Shown here: positions 1 to 9,462 of the stretch, piece after piece
Layout of the letters: each line of letters opens with the position of its first letter
Numbering within the stretch: position 1 is the stretch's first letter
Assembly (NCBI GenBank): GCA_025927595.1
Contig: JAICLD010000003.1
Location: 1 to 39,655 of the forward strand
Reading direction: 5' to 3'
Source of the DNA: Nocardioidaceae bacterium
GTDB taxonomy: Bacteria; Actinomycetota; Actinomycetes; Propionibacteriales; Nocardioidaceae
Length of the DNA stretch: 39,655 bases
Translations under genes and position numbers: made by a program
Notes under the pieces: generated by a model
The model's input: only the letters and a program-made list of their open reading frames with translations
Told to the model about the DNA's origin: nothing
Databases searched by the model: none

Positions 1-282
1 CCAGGCCTCCGCCCCGCCGTCACCGTCGCGCCGACCCACGCGCCCCACCCGCGGCTCCCGCGAGCGGCGCCTCGCCGGAAAGGCGCAGCGGGGCCGGACC
101 AAGGCGCTGCGGCGGCGGCCTCCCACTGACTGACCGGCCCGAAGTGACCATGGACGGGATGACCCGGTTGCTCCTAGGGTGTCCGTTCAGGCAGCCGTCG
201 GCGGACGTTCGGCGGTCGCCGCAGTCGTCCGCCGAAGCGCCGTGTGGGGGCACACGGTCCGGCGGTCCAGGGGGAGGGCACC

Positions 283-525
283 ATGTCGCAGCATCTCGGC
301 GACCCCACGGTCGCACCGAGGGTCGAGCGCCGCCGCCGGCGCGAGCTCGCCACCGGCGCTGCGGCGGTCGCCGTCCGGGCCGCCGTGCACCCGGCGCTGA
401 GGCCGGCCGAGGACGGTCGCGGGGTGGTCGCGGACCTCGCGCGCCCCGGCACGGTCCCGCCGCAGCGCGACCCGCTCCCCCAGCACCTGCCACGGCACCT
501 GCCGGGCGCGCCGCCGGCCCGGTGA
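283..525 (+). CDS. possible small Arg-rich hypothetical protein
   Basis: ATG at 283 preceded by purine-rich gggggaggg; 80-aa ORF (MSQHLGDPTVAPRVERRRRR...). Overlapping antisense ORFs exist and no family is recognised. Confidence 0.25.
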   Translation: MSQHLGDPTVAPRVERRRRRELATGAAAVAVRAAVHPALRPAEDGRGVVADLARPGTVPPQRDPLPQHLPRHLPGAPPAR

Positions 526-539
526 GCCGGCGCCCGGCA

Positions 540-565
540 GCTGACCGGTCCCACCGGCCGTCAGC
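540..565. terminator. possible hairpin downstream of hrpA
   Basis: GCTGACCGG-tccca-CCGgccGTCAGC imperfect stem just beyond the hrpA stop codon. Confidence 0.35.
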
Positions 566-570
566 GGTCG

Positions 571-3500
571 CTACAGCGCGTCGAGGGCCTTGCGGATCCG
601 CGTGTCGGAGACCGGGTACGCCGTCCCGCGGGCCTGGTCCCACAGCGAGACGCGGTACTCCTCGAGCATCCAGCGCACCCGCGTGAGCCCGGCGTCGGAC
701 GGTCGGCCCTCGGGCAGTGCCGCCACCCGGTGCAGGTAGGCCTCCTGCAGCGGAGCGACCCGGTCCATCAGCTGCCGGTCCGTCGCGACCTGCTGCCGAT
801 GGCCGGCCAGCCGCTCGCGACGGGTCCGGACCGCTGCCAGGTAGCGCGGCAGCGCTCGGAGCTGGGCGACGCCCACGTCGGAGACGAAGCCGCGGTGCAC
901 CAGGCGCCCGACCTGCGCCTTCATGTCCGCCAGCGCGGGCAGCAGCGGCAGCTCCGCGGAGCCGGTGAGCGACCGCTCGACGTCGCGCCACTCGCCCAGG
1001 ACCCGGACCACTTCGTGCAGCACCGCCGTCGTGGTGCTCGCGAGCTCGGTGCGGACCGCCGCGGCGAGCGCGTCGAAGCCGCGCTCGTCCCAGGCGACGC
1101 CGTGCCGCTCGACGAGGGCGTCGACCGCGGCCGCGACGCAGTCGTCGAGCAGCGCGGCCGTCGACGGGTACGGCGACCCGGCCAGCCCGAGCTTCTCGGC
1201 GTTCGACAGCCCGTCGGCGAGCCGGCGCGCGGGTGAGGGCAGCCGGAGCAGCAGCAGCCGGCGCAGCCCCAGGCGGTGGGAGGCGTCCTGCTCGGCCGGG
1301 GACCCGAGCACGCGGACCCCCACCGTGCTGCCCTCGTCGACCAGGGCGGGGAAGCCGCGGACCTCGTGGCCGGCGCGGGAGCGGGCGAGCTCCCGGGGCA
1401 GCTCGCCGAAGGTCCAGCGGGTCTGCCCGGACGCGTCGAGCCCGGCCTCCGCTGCCGCGTCCGCCATCGCCTCGGCGAACCGGGGCCGCAGCGGCGCCCG
1501 CAGCTCGTCGAGGTCCTTGCCGGCGGCCACGACCCCGCCGTCGTCGGCCACCACCCGGAACGTCGGCCGCAGGTGGTCGGGGACCTTGGACCAGTCCCAC
1601 GCCTCGCGCGGCACCGCCACCCCCGTGCGCGACCTCAGGAACCGCTCGAGCGCGTCGAGCAGCGGCTCCTCGCCGGGTGACGCGGCGGTCAGGAAGTCCG
1701 CCGCGACGTCGGGCACCGGCACGAAGCTGACCCGCAGCTGCTTGGGCAGGGACCGGACCAGGGCCACGACGAGGTCGTGCCGCAGCCCGGGCACCTGCCA
1801 GGTGAACGGCTCGGGCTGGACCTGGTTCAGCAGCGGGACCGGTACGTCGACGGTGACCCCGTCCTCGGCGGCGCCCGGCTCGAACTGGTAGCGCAGCGGC
1901 AGCCGCAGGTCTCCCTCGCGCCACTCGTCGGGGTAGTCCTGCTCGGTGACCGCGTCCGCCGACCCGGTGACCAGCATCGCCGGGTCGAACGTCAGCAGCT
2001 CGGGGTCGTCGCGGCGGGCCCGCCTCCACCAGGTGTCGAAGTGGGCGCCCGAGACCACCTCCTCGCTGACGCGCTGGTCGTAGAAGTCGAACAGCGTGTG
2101 CTCGTCGACGACGATCCCGCGCCGCCGGGCGCGGTGCTCGAGCTCCTCCGCCTGCTCCAGCAGCTCCCGGTTGCGGACCAGGAACGGGTGCCGCGTGGAC
2201 CACTCTCCGTAGACGAGCGCGTGCCGGAGGAACAGCTCCCGGCTCAGCCCCGGGTCGACCCGCCCGTAGGGCACCAGGCGGTCGGCGACCAGCGGGACGC
2301 CGTACAGGGTGACCCGCTCGCGGGCCACGACGGAGGCGCGCCTGCGGGACCAGTGCGGCTCCGCGTAGGCCCGCTTGACGAGGTGGGCGCCGAGCTCCTC
2401 GGCCCACTCCGGGCGGATCGCGGCGTTGACGCGCGCGTAGAGCCGTGAGGTCTCCACCAGCTCCGCGGCCATCACCAGCGACGGCTGCCTCCGGAACAGC
2501 CCGGACCCGGGGAAGATCGAGAACCGGGTGTTGCGGGCGCCCAGGTAGTCGCGGCTCTCGGGGTCCCGCAGCCCGATGTGGGAGAGCAGGCCCGACAGCA
2601 GGGCCTGATGGATCCCGTCCCCGTCGGGCTCCTCGTCCGCACGCGGCGCCTTGGGGACGGTGAGGCCCAGCTGCTTCGCGGTGCGGCGCAGCTGGGACTC
2701 CAGCTCCTGCCACTCGCGGACCCGGAGGTAGTTGAGGTACTCCGAGCGGCACATCCGCCGGAACGCGCTGGAGGAGAGCGAGCGCTGCTGCTCGCGCAGG
2801 TAGCGCCAGAGGTTCAGCCAGGTGAGGAAGTCCGACGTCTCGTCCTTGAACCGGGCGTGCTGTTGGTCGGCCTGGGCCCGCTTGTCGGCCGGGCGCTCGC
2901 GCGGGTCCTGCAGCGACAGCGCCGCGGCGATCACCAGCACCTCGCGCAGGCAGCCCCGTCGGTCGGCCTCGACGACCATGCGCGCCAGGCGCGGGTCCAC
3001 CGGCAGCGCGACCAGCTGGCGGCCCAGGCGGGTGAGTCGCCCGCCCGTCAGCGCGCCCAGCTCCTCGAGCAGCTGCACGCCGGCGCGGACGTCGCGCTGG
3101 TCGGGAGGGTCCACGAACGGGAACCGCCCCACCTCCCCGAGGCCGAGGGCGGTCATCTGCAGGATCACCGACGCGAGGTTCGTGCGCAGGATCTCGGGTT
3201 CGGTGAACTCCGGGCGGGAGGCGAGGTCCTCCTCGCTGTAGAGCCGGATGCAGATCCCCGCCTCGACGCGGCCGCAGCGGCCGGCGCGCTGGTCGGCCGA
3301 GGCCTGGCTGACCGGCTCGATCGGGAGGCGCTGCACCTTCGTGCGGGTGGAGTAGCGGGAGATCCGGGCCAGGCCGGCGTCGACGACGTACCGGATGCCG
3401 GGGACGGTCAGCGACGTCTCGGCCACGTTGGTGGCGAGCACGACCCGACGGTCGGTGTGGGGCTCGAAGACCCGGTGCTGCTCGGCCGACGAGAGCCTCG

Positions 3501-4473
3501 CGTAGAGCGGGACCACCTGGAACGACGCCCGGCCGCTGCTCCTGGGGTCGGCCACCCGGTCGAGCACGTCGGCGGTGTCGCGGATCTCCCGCTCGCCGGG
3601 GAGGAACACCAGGATGTCGCCGGGACCCTCCGCGACGAGCTCGCGGACGGCCTCGACGATCGCCTCGGTCTGGTCGCGGGTGACCGGCTCCCCCTCGGCA
3701 TCGACGACGGGCTCCTCGGAGCCCTCCTCGACCAGGGGCCGGTAGCGGACCTCCACGGGATACGTGCGACCCGACACCTCGACGACCGGTGCAGGGCGGC
3801 CGTGCGCGTCGGCGAAGTGCCGCGCGAAGCGCTCGGGGTCGATGGTCGCGGAGGTGATGACGAGCTTGAGGTCCGGTCGGCGCCGAAGCAGCCGCTTGAG
3901 GTAGCCGAGCAGGAAGTCGACGTTGAGGCTGCGCTCGTGCGCCTCGTCGATGATGATCGTGTCGTAGGCCGAGAGCATCCGGTCGTGCTGCAGCTCGGCG
4001 AGCAGGATGCCGTCGGTCATCACCTTGACCAGCGTGTCCCTCGACGAGTGGTCGGTGAACCGGACCTGGTAGCCCACCGCCTCCCCGAGCGGGCGACCGA
4101 CCTCCTCGGCGATCCGCTCGGCGACGCTGCGGGCCGCTATCCGCCGCGGCTGGGTGTGCCCGATGATGCCGTCGACGCCCCGGCCGAGCTCGAGGCAGAT
4201 CTTCGGCAGCTGCGTGGTCTTCCCCGACCCCGTCTCCCCCGCCACCACGACGACCTGGTGGTCGCGGATGGCGGCCGCGATGTCGTCGCGGCGCTGGGTG
4301 ACCGGCAGCTCCGGCGGGTAGCGGATCTCCGGCACGAGAGCGCGGCGGCGCTCGACCTCCGCCGCCGCCAGTCGTCGAGGATGTGGCGGAGTACGGCGGG
4401 CAGGCCGCCGTCGCCCGGAGCGACGGTCCCGCCGGTCCGGGCTCTCCCGCTCCCGTGCGCTCGCCTGCGACAT
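571..4473 (-). CDS. hrpA: ATP-dependent RNA helicase HrpA (DEAH-box)
   Basis: 1300 aa; GETGSGKTTQLPK Walker A, DEAH (IIIDEAHERSLNVDFLLGYLK), SATID, QRAGRCGR motif VI; long C-terminal HrpA-specific region. Confidence 0.95.
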   Translation of the reverse strand: MSQASARERESPDRRDRRSGRRRPARRTPPHPRRLAAAEVERRRALVPEIRYPPELPVTQRRDDIAAAIRDHQVVVVAGETGSGKTTQLPKICLELGRGVDGIIGHTQPRRIAARSVAERIAEEVGRPLGEAVGYQVRFTDHSSRDTLVKVMTDGILLAELQHDRMLSAYDTIIIDEAHERSLNVDFLLGYLKRLLRRRPDLKLVITSATIDPERFARHFADAHGRPAPVVEVSGRTYPVEVRYRPLVEEGSEEPVVDAEGEPVTRDQTEAIVEAVRELVAEGPGDILVFLPGEREIRDTADVLDRVADPRSSGRASFQVVPLYARLSSAEQHRVFEPHTDRRVVLATNVAETSLTVPGIRYVVDAGLARISRYSTRTKVQRLPIEPVSQASADQRAGRCGRVEAGICIRLYSEEDLASRPEFTEPEILRTNLASVILQMTALGLGEVGRFPFVDPPDQRDVRAGVQLLEELGALTGGRLTRLGRQLVALPVDPRLARMVVEADRRGCLREVLVIAAALSLQDPRERPADKRAQADQQHARFKDETSDFLTWLNLWRYLREQQRSLSSSAFRRMCRSEYLNYLRVREWQELESQLRRTAKQLGLTVPKAPRADEEPDGDGIHQALLSGLLSHIGLRDPESRDYLGARNTRFSIFPGSGLFRRQPSLVMAAELVETSRLYARVNAAIRPEWAEELGAHLVKRAYAEPHWSRRRASVVARERVTLYGVPLVADRLVPYGRVDPGLSRELFLRHALVYGEWSTRHPFLVRNRELLEQAEELEHRARRRGIVVDEHTLFDFYDQRVSEEVVSGAHFDTWWRRARRDDPELLTFDPAMLVTGSADAVTEQDYPDEWREGDLRLPLRYQFEPGAAEDGVTVDVPVPLLNQVQPEPFTWQVPGLRHDLVVALVRSLPKQLRVSFVPVPDVAADFLTAASPGEEPLLDALERFLRSRTGVAVPREAWDWSKVPDHLRPTFRVVADDGGVVAAGKDLDELRAPLRPRFAEAMADAAAEAGLDASGQTRWTFGELPRELARSRAGHEVRGFPALVDEGSTVGVRVLGSPAEQDASHRLGLRRLLLLRLPSPARRLADGLSNAEKLGLAGSPYPSTAALLDDCVAAAVDALVERHGVAWDERGFDALAAAVRTELASTTTAVLHEVVRVLGEWRDVERSLTGSAELPLLPALADMKAQVGRLVHRGFVSDVGVAQLRALPRYLAAVRTRRERLAGHRQQVATDRQLMDRVAPLQEAYLHRVAALPEGRPSDAGLTRVRWMLEEYRVSLWDQARGTAYPVSDTRIRKALDAL

Positions 4474-4556
4474 GACCGGCCCAGTCTACGGACCGGCTCC
4501 CCGACGGACCCGGTCCGGCAGGCGCTCGTCGAGGGTCGACCTCCCCGTCCCCTTGC

Positions 4557-4574
4557 TTCACAGGCTTCTCACAG
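4557..4574 (+). promoter_or_regulatory. putative PhoP-type direct repeat (TTCACAG-N4-CTCACAG)
   Basis: TCACAG at 4558-4563 and 4569-4574, 11-bp period, in the hrpA/response regulator divergent intergenic region. Confidence 0.55.
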
Positions 4575-4618
4575 GAGGCTCCCACCGTTCCCATGACCGA
4601 GCAGGCGATCCTGGGACC

Positions 4619-5350
4619 ATGCCACTCGCGAGCTCCTCCCCCGCGCTGACGCGTCCCGACGGCTCGGCCCTGCGCGTGCTCGTCGTCGACGACGAGGTCA
4701 ACATCGCCGAGCTGATCAGCATGGCGGTGCGCTACGAGGGGTGGGAGCCGTGCGTCGCCCACACCGGCAGCAAGGCCGTGAGCGCCGCGAAGGACGCCCG
4801 CCCCGACGCGGTCGTGCTCGACGTCATGCTGCCGGACTTCGACGGCATGGAGGTGCTGCGCCGGATGCGGGGGCTGCACCCCGACGTACCCGTGCTGTTC
4901 CTGACCGCGCGGGACTCCGTCGAGGACCGGGTCCTCGGTCTCACCGCCGGCGGCGACGACTACGTGGTCAAGCCGTTCAGCCTCGAGGAGGTCGTCGCGC
5001 GTCTGCGGGCGCTGATGCGGCGGGCCGGAGCGACCGACCGCCGTCAGTCCAACCGGCTGAGCGTCGGGGACCTCACGCTCGACGAGGACAGCCACGAGGT
5101 GTTCCGCGCGGGCGAGGAGATCCGGCTGACCGCGACCGAGTTCGAGCTGCTGCGGTTCCTCATGCGCAACCCGCGCCGGGTGCTCTCCAAGCCGCAGATC
5201 CTCGACCGGGTGTGGAACTACGACTTCGGCGGGCAGGCCAACGTGGTCGAGCTCTACATCTCCTACCTGCGCAAGAAGGTGGACGCCGGCCGGGAGCCGA
5301 TGATCCACACCATGCGCGGGGCGGGGTACGTCCTGAAGCCGGCCGAGTGA
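4619..5350 (+). CDS. OmpR/PhoP-family response regulator
   Basis: REC domain LRVLVVDDEVNIAELISMAVRYEG...VVLDVMLPDFDGMEVLRRMR...VLFLTARDSVEDRVLGLTAGGDDYVVKPFSLEEVVARLRAL plus winged-helix LTATEFELLRFLMRNPRRVLSKPQILDRVWNYDFGG. Confidence 0.95.
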   Translation: MPLASSSPALTRPDGSALRVLVVDDEVNIAELISMAVRYEGWEPCVAHTGSKAVSAAKDARPDAVVLDVMLPDFDGMEVLRRMRGLHPDVPVLFLTARDSVEDRVLGLTAGGDDYVVKPFSLEEVVARLRALMRRAGATDRRQSNRLSVGDLTLDEDSHEVFRAGEEIRLTATEFELLRFLMRNPRRVLSKPQILDRVWNYDFGGQANVVELYISYLRKKVDAGREPMIHTMRGAGYVLKPAE

Positions 5351-5357
5351 GGCTGTC

Positions 5358-6920
5358 GTGACCCGGCGGCTGGTCCCGACGTCCCTGACGGGACGGCTGG
5401 TCGCCACGCTCGTGACGGTGGTGGTGCTGGCCTCGGTCCTCCTCGGGGTGCTGACCAGCCTCGCCACCCGCACCGTGCTCTACGGCCAGCTCGACGAGCA
5501 GGTGGAGCACGCGGTGGGCCGCTCCCTGCATCGGGACCCGGGCGACCCGCGGCTGCCGTTGACCGACGACGACAGCGGGCTCGACGACCGCGGACCCGGC
5601 GCCGGCGACCCGGTGGGCACCGTCAACGCCTTCGTGACCGGGGGCCTGTCGACCGGCCAGGTGCTCGGCGACAACGGCCCCGAGGATCTTGGCAGGGCGG
5701 CGCTGCGGCGCCTCGGCGCGGTGCCGACCGACGGCCGGGTCCACGAGGTCGACCTCCCCGGACGCGGCAGCTTCCACGTGGAGGCGCGCTCCGACGGCGC
5801 CGGCACCGTCGCCGTCGCCGGCCTCTCCACCCATGACGTCCAGGACGCGATCGGCACGCTGCTGCTCTGGGAGGTCGTGCTCGCCCTCGCGGCGGTGCTG
5901 CTCGCGGCCCTGAGCGGCCTGTGGCTGGTGCGACGGCAGCTGCGGCCCCTGCGCCGGGTCGCCGCCACCGCGCACCAGGTGTCCGCGCTGCCGCTCTCCA
6001 GCGGCGAGATCGGCACGACGGTCCGGGTCCCGGACTCGCTGACCGACGAGCGCACCGAGGTCGGTGCCGTCGGCGCGGCGCTGAACGCCCTGCTCGCGCA
6101 CGTCGAGCAGGCGCTCGACGAGCGGCACCGCAGCGAGCAGCAGGTGCGCCAGTTCGTGGCCGACGCCTCCCACGAGCTGCGGACCCCGCTCTCCACGATC
6201 CACGGGTACGCCGAGCTGAGCCGGCGCACCCAGCCCCCGGACGCCGACCGGCTCGCGATCGCGATGGGCAAGGTCGAGGTGGAGGCCACCCGGATGTCGA
6301 GCCTGGTGCAGGACCTGCTGCTGCTGGCACGTCTGGATGCCGGTCGGCCGCTGGCCCGGGACGAGGTCGACCTCACCAGGCTCGTGCTCGAGACCGTCGG
6401 CGACGCAGGGGTGGTCGCCCCCGGTCACCGCTGGCTGCTCGACCTCCCCGACGAGCCGCTGGAGGTGACCGGGGACGAGCAGCGGCTGCACCAGGTCGTC
6501 ACCAACCTGCTCAACAACGCACGCCGGCACACACCCCCGGGCACGACGGTGGGCATCGCCGTCAGTGTCGACGGGGACGACGTACTGCTCGACGTCACCG
6601 ACGACGGCCCCGGCATGCCGCCGGAGCTGGTGCGGACGGCGTTCGAGCGCTTCTCGCGCGGCGACTCCTCGCGCACCCGCCAGTCCGGTGGCGCCGGGCT
6701 CGGCCTGTCACTGGTCCAGGCGATCACCACCGCCCACGGCGGCACCGTCTCCGTCGAGTCCGGGCCCGGCCTCACCCGCTTCGAGGTGCGGCTGCCGGCT
6801 CGGCCGCGCCACCGACGCGGCGGCCAGGTTGTGGCCGATGACCGCTCGTTTCGGACTGGGACGCTGCAGGGATCGGCCACAAGCCGGCCGTTGGACCGGG
6901 ATGGGCCACCGTCGGTTTGA
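5358..6920 (+). CDS. sensor histidine kinase (HAMP, HisKA, HATPase_c)
   Basis: N-terminal TM; FVADASHELRTPLSTIHGYAEL H-box; NLLNNARRHTPPGT, DDGPGMPPEL, GGAGLGLSLV; 7 bp downstream of the response regulator. Confidence 0.95.
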   Translation: MTRRLVPTSLTGRLVATLVTVVVLASVLLGVLTSLATRTVLYGQLDEQVEHAVGRSLHRDPGDPRLPLTDDDSGLDDRGPGAGDPVGTVNAFVTGGLSTGQVLGDNGPEDLGRAALRRLGAVPTDGRVHEVDLPGRGSFHVEARSDGAGTVAVAGLSTHDVQDAIGTLLLWEVVLALAAVLLAALSGLWLVRRQLRPLRRVAATAHQVSALPLSSGEIGTTVRVPDSLTDERTEVGAVGAALNALLAHVEQALDERHRSEQQVRQFVADASHELRTPLSTIHGYAELSRRTQPPDADRLAIAMGKVEVEATRMSSLVQDLLLLARLDAGRPLARDEVDLTRLVLETVGDAGVVAPGHRWLLDLPDEPLEVTGDEQRLHQVVTNLLNNARRHTPPGTTVGIAVSVDGDDVLLDVTDDGPGMPPELVRTAFERFSRGDSSRTRQSGGAGLGLSLVQAITTAHGGTVSVESGPGLTRFEVRLPARPRHRRGGQVVADDRSFRTGTLQGSATSRPLDRDGPPSV

Positions 6921-6961
6921 GGGGGGTCCGAGCGGGAACGGTGGGACCGGAAGGAGGGACC

Positions 6962-7108
6962 ATGGATCTGATCCTGTGGATCATCGCGGTGATCCTGGTG
7001 GTCGCCGGCATCGTGTCGATCGTGCGCGGCGGGCTGCTCTGGGGCATCGTGCTGATCATCGTCGGCCTGCTCGTCGGGCCCGGCGGCGTCAGCATCTTCG
7101 GCAAGTAG
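6962..7108 (+). CDS. 48-aa two-TM hydrophobic peptide ending GPGGVSIFGK
   Basis: MDLILWIIAVILVVAGIVSIVRGGLLWGIVLIIVGLLVGPGGVSIFGK; upstream ggaaggaggga RBS. Confidence 0.85.
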   Translation: MDLILWIIAVILVVAGIVSIVRGGLLWGIVLIIVGLLVGPGGVSIFGK

Positions 7109-7224
7109 CGCCACCTCGCCGTCTTCGGGGGCGAAGGCGTGGACCGGCCGGTCGCCGCCTGGCGCAGCGGCCGGCCGCTCCGACGCGCCCGGGGGTCGCG
7201 CGGCGCCCGGGTAGGGTCGCCGGT

Positions 7225-8085
7225 GTGCGGACGCTGCGGGACAAGGTCGTCGTGGTCACCGGCGCCGGCTCGGGCATCGGCCGGGCACTGGCCGTGCAGG
7301 CCGCCGTCGCCGGCGCCGTTCCCGCGCTCAGCGACGTGGACGAGCGCGGCCTGCGCGAGACCGCGGACCTGGTCCTCGCCGCCGCGGGCCGCCGACCCCG
7401 GACGGACCGGCTCGACGTGCGCGACCGGGTCGCGGTGCGCGCGTACGCCGCCGCGGTCGGCGACGGGCTGGACCGGGTCGACGTCCTGGTCAACAACGCC
7501 GGCGTCGCCCTGCACGGCGCGCTCGAGGAGGTCGGGTACGACGACCTCGAGTGGGTGATGGACGTCGACTTCTGGGGCGTCGTGAACGGGACCAAGGAGT
7601 TCCTCCCCCACCTGGCGGCCTCCGGGGACGGCTGCCTGGTCAACGTCTCGAGCCTGTTCGGCCTCATGGGGGTGGCGGGCCAGACCGCCTACTGCTCGGC
7701 GAAGTTCGCGGTGCGCGGCTTCACCGAGTCGCTGCGCCAGGAGCTGCTGCTCGCGGGCACGCCCGTCCAGGTGACCTGCGTGCACCCGGGCGGCGTGCGG
7801 ACCGGGATCGTCCGGCACGGGCGCGTCGCGGCCTCCCACGACAAGGCCGCCGTCGAACGGCACTTCGACGAGCGGCTCGCGCGCACGACCCCGGAGCAGG
7901 CCGCTCGGGCGATCTGGGCGGGCGTGCTCGCCGGTCGACCGCGCGTCCTCGTCGGTGCCGACGCCAAGGCGCTCGACGCGACGGTGCGGCTGCTCGGGTC
8001 CGGCTACCAGCGGCTCGTCACGAGGGTGATGCGGCCGACGGCTCCGCGCCCGCTGGTCCCCCCGCCACCGCCCGCAGCACGCTGA
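7225..8085 (+). CDS. SDR family oxidoreductase
   Basis: TGAGSGIGRALA cofactor motif, NNAGVAL, YCSAKFAVRGFTESLRQEL (YxxxK). GTG start; TAGGGT hexamer 7 nt upstream. Confidence 0.92.
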   Translation: MRTLRDKVVVVTGAGSGIGRALAVQAAVAGAVPALSDVDERGLRETADLVLAAAGRRPRTDRLDVRDRVAVRAYAAAVGDGLDRVDVLVNNAGVALHGALEEVGYDDLEWVMDVDFWGVVNGTKEFLPHLAASGDGCLVNVSSLFGLMGVAGQTAYCSAKFAVRGFTESLRQELLLAGTPVQVTCVHPGGVRTGIVRHGRVAASHDKAAVERHFDERLARTTPEQAARAIWAGVLAGRPRVLVGADAKALDATVRLLGSGYQRLVTRVMRPTAPRPLVPPPPPAAR

Positions 8086-9091
8086 CGGCGGCGGCCCGGC
8101 CCAACGGGTTCGGACGGCGGTCCGCGGGCCCCCGTCCTGTGTCCCACCAGCCGAGGGGCACGCCGAGCTGGTACCACGCCTGCGCGACCGCCGCGGCGCC
8201 GTCGAACACCCCCGCGCCGGCCCGACCGGTCGTGGGCCGCCAGCGGGTGGCCAGGACATGGGTCAGCTCCTCGGCGACCCGTCCCGGCGAGAAGTCGGCC
8301 GAGCGGAGCACCGCCGCGGCGAGGGCGCCGAGCGCGTCCCTCTCGAACCGTCCGGCCCAGCGCGGTGCCGGGTCGACGAGCGTGGACCACAGCAGCGTGG
8401 TGTCCGCGGCGCAGTCCCGTCCGAGCGGAGACCGCCGCAGCACGTCCCCCTCCGTCCGCAGGAGCCCCTGCGCGAGCAGGTGGTCCTGGAGGATCCGCAG
8501 CGGGGGCACGTCCGTTCCGGCCGCTACCCGGATCCAGGGGAACTCCTCGGTCCAGCGGAACCGGTCGTCGAGGGCCCGGACGGTGGCCAGGGGCAGTCGC
8601 CCGCCCTCGAGCCGGAGGCCGTCCTCACCCACGGCGGCCAGCAGCGCCCGGGCGGCAGCCAGCGACAGCGCCGCCCGCGCCGGGACCCGGGGCCCGCGCT
8701 CGACCGCGGCCAGCGCCGGCTGCCAGAACCGGGCGGGCACCCCGGTGAAGGCCGCGGCCCAGCGTCCGACGGAGATCGCCTGGTGGACGCGCGGGGAGCG
8801 GCACACCGCCGCGAGGTCGGGACGCCCCTCCTGCTCGAAGCGGTCACCGAGCGCCCAGGCGACCTCGTGGGGGCGTGCCTCGCCCGGCCGCTGGCCCGGT
8901 CTCTGGCCCAGCCCCTGGCCGCCGGCCGGGAGCCGCAGCGCCAGCTCGCGGGTCAGGAAGCGGCTCAGCAGGGCCGGGTCCGGCGCCGCCGTGCCACCCG
9001 CAGCGGCGCCGCCGTGACCCGCGAGCCAGTCCAGCGCGTCGAGCACGGCGATCCCGACAAGCGCCTCGCTGCTGTCCTGCGCGTCGGTCAC
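8018..9091 (-). CDS. hypothetical protein (357 aa)
   Basis: VTDAQDSSEALVGIAVLDALDWLAGHGG...; GTG start with CACAAT -10-like hexamer 6 nt upstream; 3' end overlaps the SDR gene by 68 bp. Confidence 0.7.
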   Translation of the reverse strand: MTDAQDSSEALVGIAVLDALDWLAGHGGAAAGGTAAPDPALLSRFLTRELALRLPAGGQGLGQRPGQRPGEARPHEVAWALGDRFEQEGRPDLAAVCRSPRVHQAISVGRWAAAFTGVPARFWQPALAAVERGPRVPARAALSLAAARALLAAVGEDGLRLEGGRLPLATVRALDDRFRWTEEFPWIRVAAGTDVPPLRILQDHLLAQGLLRTEGDVLRRSPLGRDCAADTTLLWSTLVDPAPRWAGRFERDALGALAAAVLRSADFSPGRVAEELTHVLATRWRPTTGRAGAGVFDGAAAVAQAWYQLGVPLGWWDTGRGPADRRPNPLGRAAAVSVLRAVAGGPAGAEPSAASPS

Positions 9092-9171
9092 CCCCGCATT
9101 GTGGCCCGTTCCGCCCACGCGACCGAGCCCGACTATCGTGGCGGACGTCGAGGGACGTCGAGGGAGGCGCG

Positions 9172-9459
9172 ATGGCCGGCGTCGCACAGGACCGGGTGGC
9201 CCGCGAGGTGGTCTGCCACGGGGTCGTGCAGGGGGTCGGGTTCCGCTTCGCATGCCGCGAGCAGGCGCGTGCGGTCGGCGTCGACGGGTGGGTCGGCAAC
9301 GCCGCGGACGGCACCGTCCGTGCACGCGTCGAGGGTCCGCCGGGAGCCGTCGCCGCGATGGTCGACTGGCTGGGCACCGGCCCGCGGCACGCCGACGTGG
9401 AGCGTCTCGACGTGGAGGAGGTCGCCCCCGACGGGACCCCGGGGTTCCGGGTCCGCTGA
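9172..9459 (+). CDS. acyP: acylphosphatase
   Basis: GVVQGVGFRFACREQA and GWVGNAADGTVRARVEGPP acylphosphatase signatures. Confidence 0.95.
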   Translation: MAGVAQDRVAREVVCHGVVQGVGFRFACREQARAVGVDGWVGNAADGTVRARVEGPPGAVAAMVDWLGTGPRHADVERLDVEEVAPDGTPGFRVR

Positions 9460-9462
9460 TCC

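Noticed and set aside
20-5473. 1817-aa minus-strand ORF spanning hrpA, response regulator and HK regions
   Set aside because: Low-complexity Arg/Ala/Gly/Pro translation antisense to or overlapping well-supported genes; typical spurious long ORF in very high-GC DNA.
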